From JBFKMV01 sp041629655 (lineage in GTDB: Bacteria; Acidobacteriota; Polarisedimenticolia; Polarisedimenticolales; Polarisedimenticolaceae), in NCBI GenBank assembly GCA_041629655.1, contig JBFKMV010000151.1, forward strand, positions 1 through 12,894: 12,894 nt of DNA. The letters run 5' to 3'. The notes beneath the pieces were generated by a model that was not told where the DNA came from, ran no database searches, and saw only the letters and a program-made list of their open reading frames with translations. Made by a program: the position numbers and the translations under genes. Below, piece after piece: positions 1-8,023 of this stretch; the first letter of the stretch is position 1, and every line of letters starts with the position of its first letter.

Positions 1-1
1 C

Positions 2-256
2 AACCTGCTCGACGAGCGGGGCGAGCCGCATGCCGCCGCGCGCGCCTACGCGCGGGCGATCGACCTCGCGCCGGGCGAACCGGCCTACCGTATCCATCGC
101 GCTTCGGTGCTCGCGCGGTCCGGGCGACGGGACGAGGCGCTCGGCGAGCTGGCGGCGGCTTTGCAACTCGCTCCGGACATGAGAAGCTTACTGTCCGGTT
201 TCGCCGAGCTCGCGCCGCTGCTGGTCGACCCGGCCCTGCGGTCGCGACGCGACTGA
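2..256 (+). CDS. TPR-repeat protein, C-terminal end (5' partial)
   Basis: The frame is open from the window edge and ends at TGA 254-256, giving 84 visible residues. They contain helical tetratricopeptide-like units: a 'AARAYARAIDLAPGEPAY' unit, then a second helix pair with 'GRRDEALGELAAALQLAPD'. The alternating small/large residues and the closing 'LAP' are typical of TPR motifs. TPR arrays are protein-interaction scaffolds, so no enzymatic role can be read from this fragment. The stop is only 7 bp before the ATG of the GAF-like gene, so the two are probably cotranscribed. The start, total length and any signal peptide lie outside the window. Confidence 0.75.
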   Translation, partial: NLLDERGEPHAAARAYARAIDLAPGEPAYRIHRASVLARSGRRDEALGELAAALQLAPDMRSLLSGFAELAPLLVDPALRSRRD

Positions 257-263
257 GGACCGC

Positions 264-1142
264 ATGCTGGACAGGACCGGACTCGGTGACCTGGCAAGGT
301 CGGTCGCCGCCATGGCCGGAGCGCGATCCCCGTCCGAGGTATTCCGCGCGTTGCTGGAAGGGGCGCGGCTCGCCGCGCCGCGGAACGCGATCTTCCTGCT
401 CCGCAAGGGCACGCTCCGCGGCTGGGGCGCCCTGGGCTACGACGAGTCGGCGGCGCGCCGGATGCGCGCGCTCTCCCTGCCCGCGGGCACGGGTTGGATG
501 GGCCGCCTGGCGCTGGACCCCGAGACGCAGATCCACCGGCCCCGCCCCGGCGAGGCGCCGCCCGACTTCGGCCAGCCGGTCTCCGACGAGACCGTGGCGT
601 TGTCGGTGCGGGTCGGCGGCCGGACGGTGGCCGTGCTGCTCGCCGAGGGCCTCGACGAGTCCCGGGAGTGGAGCCCGGAGCTGCTGGCTGCGCTGGTCAC
701 CATCGCCGGCCTGCGGCTCGACCTGGACGTGGCGCGCCGCAAGCTCGGAGCGACCGACGGCGCCGCGACCGGGGCGGCCGCGCCGCCAACGGCGCGGCCG
801 GCGACCCGCCCGGTGGCGCCCGCGGACGCCGGGCACCAGCCGACCGCGCTCGCCGAGAGCGGCGGAGCCGCCGAGATGCCGCAGCTGTCCTCGGCGCGCC
901 GCTACGCCCGCCTGATCGCCACCGACATCCGGCTGTACAACGAGGAAGCGGTCATGCTGGGCCGGCGCAACCGCGACCTCGAGTCCCGGCTCGGCGACCA
1001 CCTCGACCGCGGCCGGGAGACCTTCGAGCGCCGCTACGCCGACCTGGGAGACGAGGGACTCGAGATCCTCCACGAGGCCTACGTCCAGGTGCTGGCGGCA
1101 GGCGACGCCGAGCTGATTCCCGTGCGCCGATCCGGTTCTTGA
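264..1142 (+). CDS. GAF-like sensory/regulatory protein with 'RYARLI..DIRLYNE' C-terminal tail
   Basis: A 292-residue cytoplasmic protein with no signal peptide. Residues about 5-155 look like a degenerate GAF-type domain: an N-terminal helix, a 'RNAIFLLRKGTLRGWGALGYD' strand pair, a 'LPAGTGWMGRLA' segment and a 'VGGRTVAVLLAEGL' strand. GAF domains bind small ligands or act as dimerising sensor modules. Residues about 162-205 are an Ala/Pro-rich linker. Residues about 208-262 form a charged helix beginning SARRYARLIATDIRLYNEEAV; as I recall, this motif recurs at the C-termini of GAF or zinc-ribbon proteins in acidobacteria and deltaproteobacteria, with no function known to me. The start at ATG 264 is preceded by AGGA (256-259). 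It is probably in an operon with the TPR gene before it and the permease after it. The ligand and output are unknown. Confidence 0.7.
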   Translation: MLDRTGLGDLARSVAAMAGARSPSEVFRALLEGARLAAPRNAIFLLRKGTLRGWGALGYDESAARRMRALSLPAGTGWMGRLALDPETQIHRPRPGEAPPDFGQPVSDETVALSVRVGGRTVAVLLAEGLDESREWSPELLAALVTIAGLRLDLDVARRKLGATDGAATGAAAPPTARPATRPVAPADAGHQPTALAESGGAAEMPQLSSARRYARLIATDIRLYNEEAVMLGRRNRDLESRLGDHLDRGRETFERRYADLGDEGLEILHEAYVQVLAAGDAELIPVRRSGS

Positions 1143-2035
1143 GGCGACCCGGCGCGACCCTGCTCGCCGACGGCAGCCTGCTGGCGGCCAGCTTCGTGTG
1201 GGGCGCCACGTTCGTGATCGTGCGCGAGGCGATCCAGGACGTCTCGCCGCTGCTGTTCGTCGCGCTCCGCTTCTCGCTCGCCACGTTGCTGCTCGCCCCG
1301 GCGGTCTGGTGGTGGCGCGGTTGGCCCGACGCGCGGTCGTTGCGCGCCGGCGCGCTGGTGGGGTTGTGGCTGTTCTCGGGCTTCGCGCTCCAGACGCTCG
1401 GGCTGGTGGGAACGGAGCCGGCGCGCGCCGCCTTCATCACCGGCCTGGCCGTCGTGCTGGTGCCGCCGCTGATGATCGTGCTGTACCGGCGCTACCCCTC
1501 GGCCGGATCGCTGGCCGGCGTCGTGCTGGCCACGGTCGGGCTGGCACTGCTGATCGGCCTCGGCGCCGGACCGCTGCGGGGCAGTGATCTGGCGGTGCTC
1601 GGCGGCGCCGCCGCGTTCGCGCTGCACATCCTCGCCGTCGGTCGCTACAGCGCGACGATCGGTCCGTTGATGCTGCTGTTCGTGCAGCTCGCCACGGTGG
1701 CGCTGCTGGCCTGGCCGGCGGCGTTGCTGTTCGAGCCGCTGCGGTTCAGCGGCGGCGCAGCGGGCTGGTTCGGCCTCGTCGTCACCGTGCTGTTCGCCAC
1801 GCTGGGCGCGCTGGGCGCCCAGAACTGGGCCCAGCAGCGCACGCCGCCGACGCGCGCCGCCGTGATCATGACCATGGAGCCCGTGTTCGCGGCGCTGGTG
1901 TCGTTCCTGTTCACCGCGGAGCGCTTCGGCCCCCGTGAGACCGCCGGCTCGTTGCTGATCCTGACCGGCATGCTGGCCGCGGAGCTGCTGCCGTCCCGGT
2001 CCGGGTCGTCGATCAGTCCCGATCGTCGACGGTAG
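1139..2035 (+). CDS. EamA/DMT-superfamily permease
   Basis: A 298-residue inner-membrane protein of the drug/metabolite transporter superfamily, made of two EamA repeats with about ten hydrophobic segments. The first helix carries the family-typical 'SFVWGATFVIVREAI'. The end of repeat two has 'PTRAAVIMTMEPVFAALVSFLF', also characteristic of EamA proteins. Members export or import amino acids, nucleosides or other small metabolites; the substrate cannot be read from sequence. I chose TTG at 1139-1141 because it overlaps the previous gene's TGA (1140-1142), allowing coupled translation, and gives the usual family length. No ATG or GTG lies nearby in frame and no clear Shine-Dalgarno is visible, so the start is only moderately secure. 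The 3' end overlaps the convergent gene by 23 bp. Confidence 0.85.
   Translation: MRRPGATLLADGSLLAASFVWGATFVIVREAIQDVSPLLFVALRFSLATLLLAPAVWWWRGWPDARSLRAGALVGLWLFSGFALQTLGLVGTEPARAAFITGLAVVLVPPLMIVLYRRYPSAGSLAGVVLATVGLALLIGLGAGPLRGSDLAVLGGAAAFALHILAVGRYSATIGPLMLLFVQLATVALLAWPAALLFEPLRFSGGAAGWFGLVVTVLFATLGALGAQNWAQQRTPPTRAAVIMTMEPVFAALVSFLFTAERFGPRETAGSLLILTGMLAAELLPSRSGSSISPDRRR
2005..2030. terminator. Hairpin at convergent gene ends, possible bidirectional terminator
   Basis: GTCGTCGATC (2005-2014) and GATCGTCGAC (2021-2030) form a 10-bp inverted repeat with one mismatch around a 6-nt loop. It sits where the permease (stop 2033-2035) and the small membrane protein (stop at 2013-2015 on the other strand) converge. 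There is no T-tract on either side, so intrinsic termination would be weak. The position is the main argument. Confidence 0.35.
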
Positions 2036-2297
2036 TCGTCGTGCGACGGGCGCTGCGGCGCGACCGCGACTGCGCGCGCCGCTCGCGGATCTTGTCGCGC
2101 ACCTTGCGGCCGGTGCTCTTCAGCCGGTCCAGGATCGCCCGCGCCCACTTGCTGTGGCTGCTCAACACCGCCAACCCGGCCAGGATGAACACCCACCCCT
2201 GCAGGATCGGCAGGATCCACCCCGCCACCCCCAGCAGCAGGAGCGTGATTCCGAGCACCCAGTCGAAGACCTTGCGCGCGGTGGAAACCGGTTTCAT
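2013..2297 (-). CDS. Small PGPGW-type membrane protein
   Basis: A 94-residue protein. An amphipathic start (MKPVSTARKVFDW) is followed by a hydrophobic stretch, about residues 14-48, containing 'GWILPILQGWVFILAGLAVLS'. It ends in a strongly basic tail (DRLKSTGRKVRDKIRERRAQSRSRRSARR). The P-x-x-GW turn followed by '..LAGLAVLSS.SKWA' resembles the putative transmembrane PGPGW family (PF09656), although here the core is P-I-L-Q-G-W. The function of that family is unknown. ATG 2297-2295 overlaps the dapF stop as ATGA, so translation is probably coupled to dapF. The frame stays open further upstream, but that extension is Arg/Gly-rich and lies antisense to nothing else than dapF coding sequence, so I did not include it. 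Confidence 0.75.
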   Translation of the reverse strand: MKPVSTARKVFDWVLGITLLLLGVAGWILPILQGWVFILAGLAVLSSHSKWARAILDRLKSTGRKVRDKIRERRAQSRSRRSARRTTTTVDDRD

Positions 2298-3124
2298 TCG
2301 TCGAAGCCCGTCGCCTCGGGCGCCAGCGTGGTCGCGAAGACGACACGGGCGTCGCCCTCCAGCCGAACCTCGCCGGGCGCCTCGGGCGCTCCCGTGAACG
2401 TCACGCCGAGCGGGACGCCCGCCGCCGGAACGACCCGGGACGGCTGGCTGCCCCGCGTGAGCCACCAGACATACGCGGCGGCGACGGCCCCGGTTCCACA
2501 GGACAGCGTCTCGCCCTCGACCCCGCGCTCCCAGGTGCGCACGGACAGGGTGCCTCCGGCGGTTCCCTGCGTCACGTCCACGTTCGTGCCGGCCGCGCCG
2601 AACGCCTCGTGACGCCGCAGCGGAGGGCCCCAGCGCGCCAGCGGCGCGCGGTCGACGTCCTCGACCTCGATCACGAAATGCGGGACGCCGGCCACGACGT
2701 GCCGTCCCTGCACCCGCTCGCCGGTCTCGAGCTCGACCGCCAGCGGTCCCCGGTCCTCGGGCGGCGGAAGCGTCAAGCGCACCCCGAGCCCGGTGAACTC
2801 GGCCGGCACCTCACCCACGGCGGTCGACAGCACCATGCGCTCGCCGGCAAAGCCCGCATCCCGCGCGAACCGGGCCGCGCAGCGTGTGCCGTTGCCGCAG
2901 AACGCGATGCTCCCGTCGGGATTGTGGAACCGCACGCCGACGCGACCCGCGCCGGCCGGCTCGACGAGCAACACGCCGTCGGCGCCGACGGACAGCCCGC
3001 GGCGGCAGACGCGACGGATCCACGGCACCAGGTCGTCCCCGAGGCGGGCGATCTGCTCGGGCCCCAGGGCGACGAAGTCGTTCCCCGCCCCGCTCAGCTT
3101 GACGATGCGGATGCCCGCGGTCAT
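2294..3124 (-). CDS. dapF: Diaminopimelate epimerase
   Basis: A 276-residue cytoplasmic enzyme that converts LL-2,6-diaminopimelate to the meso form, the second-last step to lysine and the source of meso-DAP for peptidoglycan. The PLP-independent two-base mechanism needs two cysteines, and both are visible: Cys76 in 'NPDGSIAFCGNGTRC' and Cys209 in 'GETLSCGTGAVAAA'. The N-terminal 'KLSGAGNDFVAL' and 'GLSVGADGVLLVEP' are also family signatures, and the length matches (E. coli 274). ATG 3124-3122 overlaps the TGA of the upstream lipoprotein gene by 4 bp (ATGA). The frame is open further upstream, but that part is only the shadow of the lipoprotein gene. Nothing essential is missing. Confidence 0.97.
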   Translation of the reverse strand: MTAGIRIVKLSGAGNDFVALGPEQIARLGDDLVPWIRRVCRRGLSVGADGVLLVEPAGAGRVGVRFHNPDGSIAFCGNGTRCAARFARDAGFAGERMVLSTAVGEVPAEFTGLGVRLTLPPPEDRGPLAVELETGERVQGRHVVAGVPHFVIEVEDVDRAPLARWGPPLRRHEAFGAAGTNVDVTQGTAGGTLSVRTWERGVEGETLSCGTGAVAAAYVWWLTRGSQPSRVVPAAGVPLGVTFTGAPEAPGEVRLEGDARVVFATTLAPEATGFDE

Positions 3125-4203
3125 CGGGAGCCCGGTCCGGTCGCGGCGGGATCCGCGACGATGTCGAGCTCGACCGCCGGCGAGGGCTCGCTCTCGTTCG
3201 GCGGCGTGGCGCGGTCGACGGCGGTGACCCGGTAACGGAACGCGTCGCCGGCCCGGACGTCGCCGTCGAGGAACAGCGCCTGTTGGACCGTCTCCGGACC
3301 GACGCGCTCCCAGGCCCCGGACGGCCGGCTGCGGTACACGCGGTAGCCGTCGAGGTCGCGCTCCCCGTTGGGGTCCCAGAACAGGCGCACGGCGGGCCCC
3401 TCCTGCACGGCCACCAGCCCCGTCGGCGCGGCGGGCGCGAAGCGGTCCTCCGCCAGCACCTCCGCGGTCGCCGACGGAGCGCTCTCGCGGTACGGAAGCT
3501 CCGCGGTCAGCGTCGTGCGCACCTCGTACGCGTAACGCGATCCGGTCTCGACGCCCGGATCCAGGAACTCCACCGCGGCGAGCGGGGTCGCGTTCAGCGG
3601 TTGCTCGGGCACCGGCCGGTCCGGAGCCCACCGGTAGACGTTGTATCGCGGCGCCGCCACGCCGGCCACGGGGGTCCACGTCAGCCGGATCCCGTCCGCC
3701 GTGGCCTCGCCGCGCAGGCCCGCGGGCGGGGGCGGCGGGTCGACCGGCACCAGGTCGCGGGCCACCACCAGCGGTGACGGGCGCCCGCGAGCGTCGAGCA
3801 CGCGCACGCCGTAGCGCAGCGTCCATCCGTCGAGCGCCGGCTCCCCGGCCCCGTCCAGCGACGCGTCAGCGACCCGCACCCGTTGCCCCGGAACCAGCGG
3901 GACGGCCTCGACCACGGCGACGGTACGGCCGCGCCGGCGGAACACGTCGGTGTCGGTGGTGGTCTGGATTCCCGGGGCGTATTCCACCCGCACCAGCTCC
4001 GCGCGAGCCGGTTGCTGTGCCGGGCGCGAACCCCGCGGCCGCGGCACCTCGAATGCCACGACGACCGTGGAGCCGAGCTGGCGCGCCGTCACTCCCGACG
4101 GCGGGAACGGCCCGCGCGGCTCGGGCGGCTGCGGGGGACCCGGCTTGCCGCAGCCGGCGAGCACGACCGTCGCGAGCACCGCGAGGGCATGGAGCGGCTT
4201 CAT
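3121..4203 (-). CDS. Lipoprotein with fibronectin type III domains
   Basis: A 360-residue protein. Its N-terminus MKPLHALAVLATVVLAGC is a clear lipoprotein signal with lipobox L-A-G-C and lipidated Cys18, followed by a Pro-rich linker (GKPGPPQPPEP). The rest is about three beta-sandwich repeats of fibronectin type III style. The best two are around residues 157-250 ('PPAGLRGEATADGIRLTWTP ... YNVYRW ... YAYEVRT') and 255-350 ('APTGLVAVQEGPAVRLFWDP ... DGYRVYRS ... FRYRVTAVD'). FN3 domains are binding modules, so this is probably a periplasmic or outer-membrane anchored scaffold with no catalytic residues. It lies 2 bp after hslU and overlaps dapF. The partner is unknown. Confidence 0.85.
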   Translation of the reverse strand: MKPLHALAVLATVVLAGCGKPGPPQPPEPRGPFPPSGVTARQLGSTVVVAFEVPRPRGSRPAQQPARAELVRVEYAPGIQTTTDTDVFRRRGRTVAVVEAVPLVPGQRVRVADASLDGAGEPALDGWTLRYGVRVLDARGRPSPLVVARDLVPVDPPPPPAGLRGEATADGIRLTWTPVAGVAAPRYNVYRWAPDRPVPEQPLNATPLAAVEFLDPGVETGSRYAYEVRTTLTAELPYRESAPSATAEVLAEDRFAPAAPTGLVAVQEGPAVRLFWDPNGERDLDGYRVYRSRPSGAWERVGPETVQQALFLDGDVRAGDAFRYRVTAVDRATPPNESEPSPAVELDIVADPAATGPGSR

Positions 4204-4205
4204 GC

Positions 4206-5618
<1,413 letters not shown>

Positions 5619-5620
5619 GG

Positions 5621-6163
5621 CTAGAGCTCCTCGATCGTCAGCGTGTCGTTGGTATAGATGTCGAGCCCGGCCGCGATCTGGAGCGATTTCGTCGCGACGT
5701 CACGGACGGACAGCTCGGTGTGCGCGAGCAACGCCCGCGCCGCGGCCACCGCCGCCACGCCGCCGCTGCCGATCGCGAGCACGCCGTCGTCCGGCTCGAT
5801 CAGGTCTCCGGTGCCGGACAGCAGCAGGGTCTTCTGGGTATCCGCCACGACCAGCATCGCCTCCAGCCGCCGCAGCACCCGGTCGGTCCGCCAGTCGCGC
5901 ACCAGCTCCACGGCCGCCCGTTCGAGCTGGCCCTGGTGGGCCTGCAGCTTCTCCTCGAAGCGCGTCAAGAGCGCCATCGCGTCGGCGGCCCCACCGGCGA
6001 AACCGGCCAGCACCCGGCCGTCGGCCAGCCGCCGGATCTTGCGCCCCCCGCGCTTGAACACGGTGGTGTCGAGCGTGACCTGGCCGTCCCCGGCCAGCAC
6101 GACCTCCGAGCCGCGGCGGACGGCGAGCACGGTGGTCCGGGTGAAGCGCGGGCGCGCGGTCAT
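5621..6163 (-). CDS. hslV: HslV, peptidase subunit of the HslVU protease
   Basis: A 180-residue proteasome-like threonine peptidase. Alignment by eye with E. coli HslV puts the catalytic N-terminal threonine at Thr10 in 'TRTTVLAVRR', with Asp26 (GDG) and Lys42 (GGRKIRR) matching the E. coli Asp17 and Lys33. 'AGFAGG.ADA', 'DWRTDRVLRRLEAML' and 'AIGSGG' are hallmarks, and the C-terminus ends TIEEL. Nine residues (MTARPRFTR) precede Thr10, so the protein must be processed to expose the nucleophile rather than just lose its Met. ATG 6163 has GAGGGG upstream with about 7 nt spacing. First gene of the five-gene operon. Confidence 0.96.
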   Translation of the reverse strand: MTARPRFTRTTVLAVRRGSEVVLAGDGQVTLDTTVFKRGGRKIRRLADGRVLAGFAGGAADAMALLTRFEEKLQAHQGQLERAAVELVRDWRTDRVLRRLEAMLVVADTQKTLLLSGTGDLIEPDDGVLAIGSGGVAAVAAARALLAHTELSVRDVATKSLQIAAGLDIYTNDTLTIEEL

Positions 6164-6186
6164 GCGGAATCCCCTCGAAAACGGCC

Positions 6187-6215
6187 AGTCTATCCCGGAT
6201 CCCGGGTCGCGTCAT
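6187..6215 (-). promoter_or_regulatory. Probable sigma-70-type promoter of the hslV operon
   Basis: On the minus strand, TAGACT (6192-6187) serves as -10 and ATGACG (6215-6210) as -35, separated by 17 bp. Four of six bases match the consensus in each box. Transcription would begin near 6180, leaving a leader of about 17 nt with the hslV Shine-Dalgarno. A perfect inverted repeat directly abuts the -35. Predicted from sequence only. Confidence 0.45.
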
Positions 6216-6234
6216 GGGGACGCGCGGCGTCCCC
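6216..6234. repeat. Perfect inverted repeat abutting the hslV -35 box, operator candidate
   Basis: GGGGACGC (6216-6223), spacer GCG, GCGTCCCC (6227-6234): an 8-bp perfect dyad with a 3-nt centre. It starts one base beyond the predicted -35 of hslV, a normal place for an activator or repressor site. It is not a CIRCE element. Its regulator is unknown. Confidence 0.4.
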
Positions 6235-6250
6235 TGGCGAGGACGCGTCG

Positions 6251-6268
6251 CACGCTCGCGGGAGCGTG
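6251..6268. repeat. Perfect 7-bp inverted repeat in the divergent intergenic region
   Basis: CACGCTC (6251-6257), loop GCGG, GAGCGTG (6262-6268). It lies between the hslV promoter region and the leader of the His-rich protein gene. It could be an operator or a small leader hairpin, and in DNA this GC-rich it may be chance. The rest of the 6164-6378 gap holds no ORF I would support; a 5-bp dyad CGGGT-TCA-ACCCG at 6286-6298 is also present. Confidence 0.3.
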
Positions 6269-6378
6269 GCACTCGGTGGGCGATCCGGGTTCAACCCGTT
6301 GGAAATCAAGGCCTTGGGCGCTCCGGCGCGCGGTTGGCCCGGAACCTGCTGTTGTCCCGGGCGTCAGGAGGTGAACCC

Positions 6379-6948
6379 ATGCTGAACCATCGAGCCTCGA
6401 CGTCCCGACGGAGCCTGTTCGCGTGGCTGGCCGTGACCGCGCTGGCCGCGGTGCTCGTGCCGTCGGCGGCGCTGGCGGGCCCCAAGCACGACAAGCACCG
6501 CGACCGCGGCGACCGGCACCGCGCCGAACGCCATCACGACCGCGACGACCATCGCGGCCGTCGTGACCGCGCGTACCGTTCCGACCGCGACCGTCGCGAC
6601 GACCGCTACGAGCGGCGCGACCGGCATCACCGCTACGACCGCTACGACCGCCACGACCGGTACGACCGCCATCACGGCGTGAAGCGGCATCACGGCCACC
6701 GGGAGCGCTTCGTGATTCCGCGGCACATCCGCCACCACCACGTCGACCGTTACCGCCCCTACTACCACTCCCGCTCGTACTACCGCCCGCACCGGCACCA
6801 CCACCAGGTCTATCGCTTCCCCGTCTACACCGATTACGGCGTCCGCTACGACTACTACCCCTACTGCGGCGGCGAGATCTACGTCTCGGGCCACCACGGC
6901 AGGATCTCGTTCCACGGCCGCCGGTTCCACATCGATCTCGGTTTCTAG
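6379..6948 (+). CDS. Secreted His/Arg/Asp/Tyr-rich low-complexity protein
   Basis: A 189-residue protein. Residues 1-33 form a Sec signal peptide: basic start, hydrophobic 'LFAWLAVTALAAVLV', then 'SAALA' before the cut at Gly34. The mature part is extremely rich in His, Arg, Asp and Tyr, with degenerate repeats (YDR/HDR units such as YDRYDRHDRYDRHH, residues about 75-95, then RPYYHSRSYYRPHRHHHQ). The last 60 residues are more ordered (VYRFPVYTDYGVRYDYYPYCGG, then VSGHHGRISFHGRRFHIDLGF) and hold the single Cys. AGGAGGTG at 6366-6373 sits 5 nt before the ATG, the best Shine-Dalgarno in the window, suggesting high expression. It may bind metal ions or a polyanion in the periplasm. I do not recognise a named family. 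Confidence 0.8.
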   Translation: MLNHRASTSRRSLFAWLAVTALAAVLVPSAALAGPKHDKHRDRGDRHRAERHHDRDDHRGRRDRAYRSDRDRRDDRYERRDRHHRYDRYDRHDRYDRHHGVKRHHGHRERFVIPRHIRHHHVDRYRPYYHSRSYYRPHRHHHQVYRFPVYTDYGVRYDYYPYCGGEIYVSGHHGRISFHGRRFHIDLGF

Positions 6949-6984
6949 ACTCCGTTTCGCGATAGACTGACCGCGGTTCGGAGG

Positions 6985-7013
6985 CCCTCCCGCCCGGGTT
7001 CCGGGTGGGAGGG
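6985..7013 (+). terminator. Strong stem-loop after the His-rich gene, likely terminator
   Basis: CCCTCCCGCCCGG (6985-6997), loop GTT, CCGGGTGGGAGGG (7001-7013): a 13-bp stem with one G-U pair, 37 nt after the TAG of the His-rich gene. The following bases TCGTCCCGTCTT are only weakly T-rich. It most likely ends transcription of the His-rich gene. If a TAGACT box at 6963-6968 is a promoter, the hairpin would instead lie in the leader of the next gene. Confidence 0.6.
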
Positions 7014-7039
7014 TCGTCCCGTCTTGCCGCGGAGCTGCC

Positions 7040-8002
7040 GTGCCTCTCGCAACGCGGGTCATGGTGTCGATGTTGCTGCTGGCGGCGGCGTGCGACGGTC
7101 CCGCCGACCCGCCCGCCGCGGTGACCGGCCCCAGGCTCCGGGTGCTGGGCACGGTGCAGGACGGCGGTCTGCCCCACGCCGGCTGCAGCTGCGTGCGTTG
7201 CGAAGCGGCGCGCCACGATCCGGCGCGGCGGCGCCGGATCGCCAGCGTGGCGGTGCTGCTGCCGGAACGCGGCGAGAGCTACCTGATCGACGCCACGCCG
7301 GACATCCGCGAGCAGCTCCACGCGCTGCGCGACGTGGGCCAGCACCCCACGGGCCGCGCCGACCGCGCCCCGGTCAGCGGGGTCCTGCTCACTCACGCGC
7401 ACCTCGGCCACTACACCGGGTTGGCGTTTTTCGGGTTCGAGGCGCTGCACACGCGCCAGCTGCCCGTCTGGTGCACGCCGCGCATGGCGGCCTACCTGCG
7501 TGCCAACGGCCCGTGGAGCCAGCTCGTGCAGCTCGAGAACGTCCGACTCGTGGAGGCCCCGCCCGGCGAGAGCTTCGTGCTCGGCGAGACGGTCACGGTG
7601 ACTCCGCTCGCGGTGCCGCACCGCGACGAGTACTCGGACACGGTCGGCTTCGTGTTGCGCGGGCCGCGGTCGAGCGTGTTGTACGTTCCCGATACGGACG
7701 CCTGGAGCCGCTGGAGCCGCCCGCTGGTCGAGGTGGCGCGGGAGGTCGACGTGGCGATCCTCGACGGCACGTTCTATTCGGCCGACGAGCTTCCGGGGCG
7801 CGACCCCGCGACGATCCCGCACCCGCTGATCCCCGACACCATGGAGCGGCTGGGAGCTCTGGTCGAGGCGGGACGGCTGCGCGTGTTCCTGACGCACCTC
7901 AACCACAGCAACGCCGCGCTCGACCCGGCGGCCCCGGAGCGGGCCGCGATGGAGCAGCGCGGCTTCTTCGTGCTGGCGGAGGGTCAGGAGCTGCCGCTGT
8001 GA
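7040..8002 (+). CDS. PqqB-like metallo-beta-lactamase-fold protein, probably exported
   Basis: A 320-residue MBL-fold protein of the PqqB/PhnP group. The N-terminal hydrophobic segment MVSMLLLAAAC (Cys18) looks like a lipoprotein signal with a suboptimal A-A-A-C lipobox. A structural zinc cluster of PqqB/PhnP type is seen as Cys49-x-Cys51-x2-Cys54. The metal motif is 'LTHAHLGHYTGL' (His119, His121, His124), i.e. HxHxGH, lacking the usual Asp of HxHxDH. Other ligands are His194 (VPHRDEY), Asp218 (VPDTD) and 'THLNHSN' (286-289), the last resembling the PqqB C-terminal motif. The GTG at 7040 is chosen because GGAG lies 5 nt upstream (7031-7034). No other pqq genes are present, so a PQQ role should not be assumed; a hydrolase or oxygenase-like role in the envelope is possible. 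Confidence 0.85.
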   Translation: MPLATRVMVSMLLLAAACDGPADPPAAVTGPRLRVLGTVQDGGLPHAGCSCVRCEAARHDPARRRRIASVAVLLPERGESYLIDATPDIREQLHALRDVGQHPTGRADRAPVSGVLLTHAHLGHYTGLAFFGFEALHTRQLPVWCTPRMAAYLRANGPWSQLVQLENVRLVEAPPGESFVLGETVTVTPLAVPHRDEYSDTVGFVLRGPRSSVLYVPDTDAWSRWSRPLVEVAREVDVAILDGTFYSADELPGRDPATIPHPLIPDTMERLGALVEAGRLRVFLTHLNHSNAALDPAAPERAAMEQRGFFVLAEGQELPL

Positions 8003-8020
8003 GGTCGCAGCCCGGCGACC
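8003..8020. terminator. Hairpin filling the convergent gap, possible bidirectional terminator
   Basis: GGTCGC (8003-8008), loop AGCCCG, GCGACC (8015-8020): a 6-bp perfect stem starting one base after the MBL-fold gene stop, 3 bp before the stop of the convergent ligase gene. No T-tract. Confidence 0.35.
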
Positions 8021-8023
8021 GGC

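Noticed and set aside
6267..6282. Sigma-54-like promoter TGGCAC...GGGCG before the His-rich gene
   Set aside because: GG and GC have the right spacing but the -12 element lacks the TT of TTGC; too weak in GC-rich DNA.
6286..6298. T-arm-like CGGGTTCAACCCG, possible tRNA
   Set aside because: Stem and loop lengths do not fit a T-arm, and no acceptor, D or anticodon arms are present around it.
6946..6968. Two TAGACT boxes 17 bp apart as promoters for the MBL-fold gene
   Set aside because: No -35 box is found at a suitable distance; only the resemblance to the hslV -10 supports them.
7061..8002. ATG 7061 as start of the MBL-fold protein
   Set aside because: No Shine-Dalgarno precedes it, while GTG 7040 has GGAG at 5 nt spacing. 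It remains possible, since the hydrophobic segment would still be intact.
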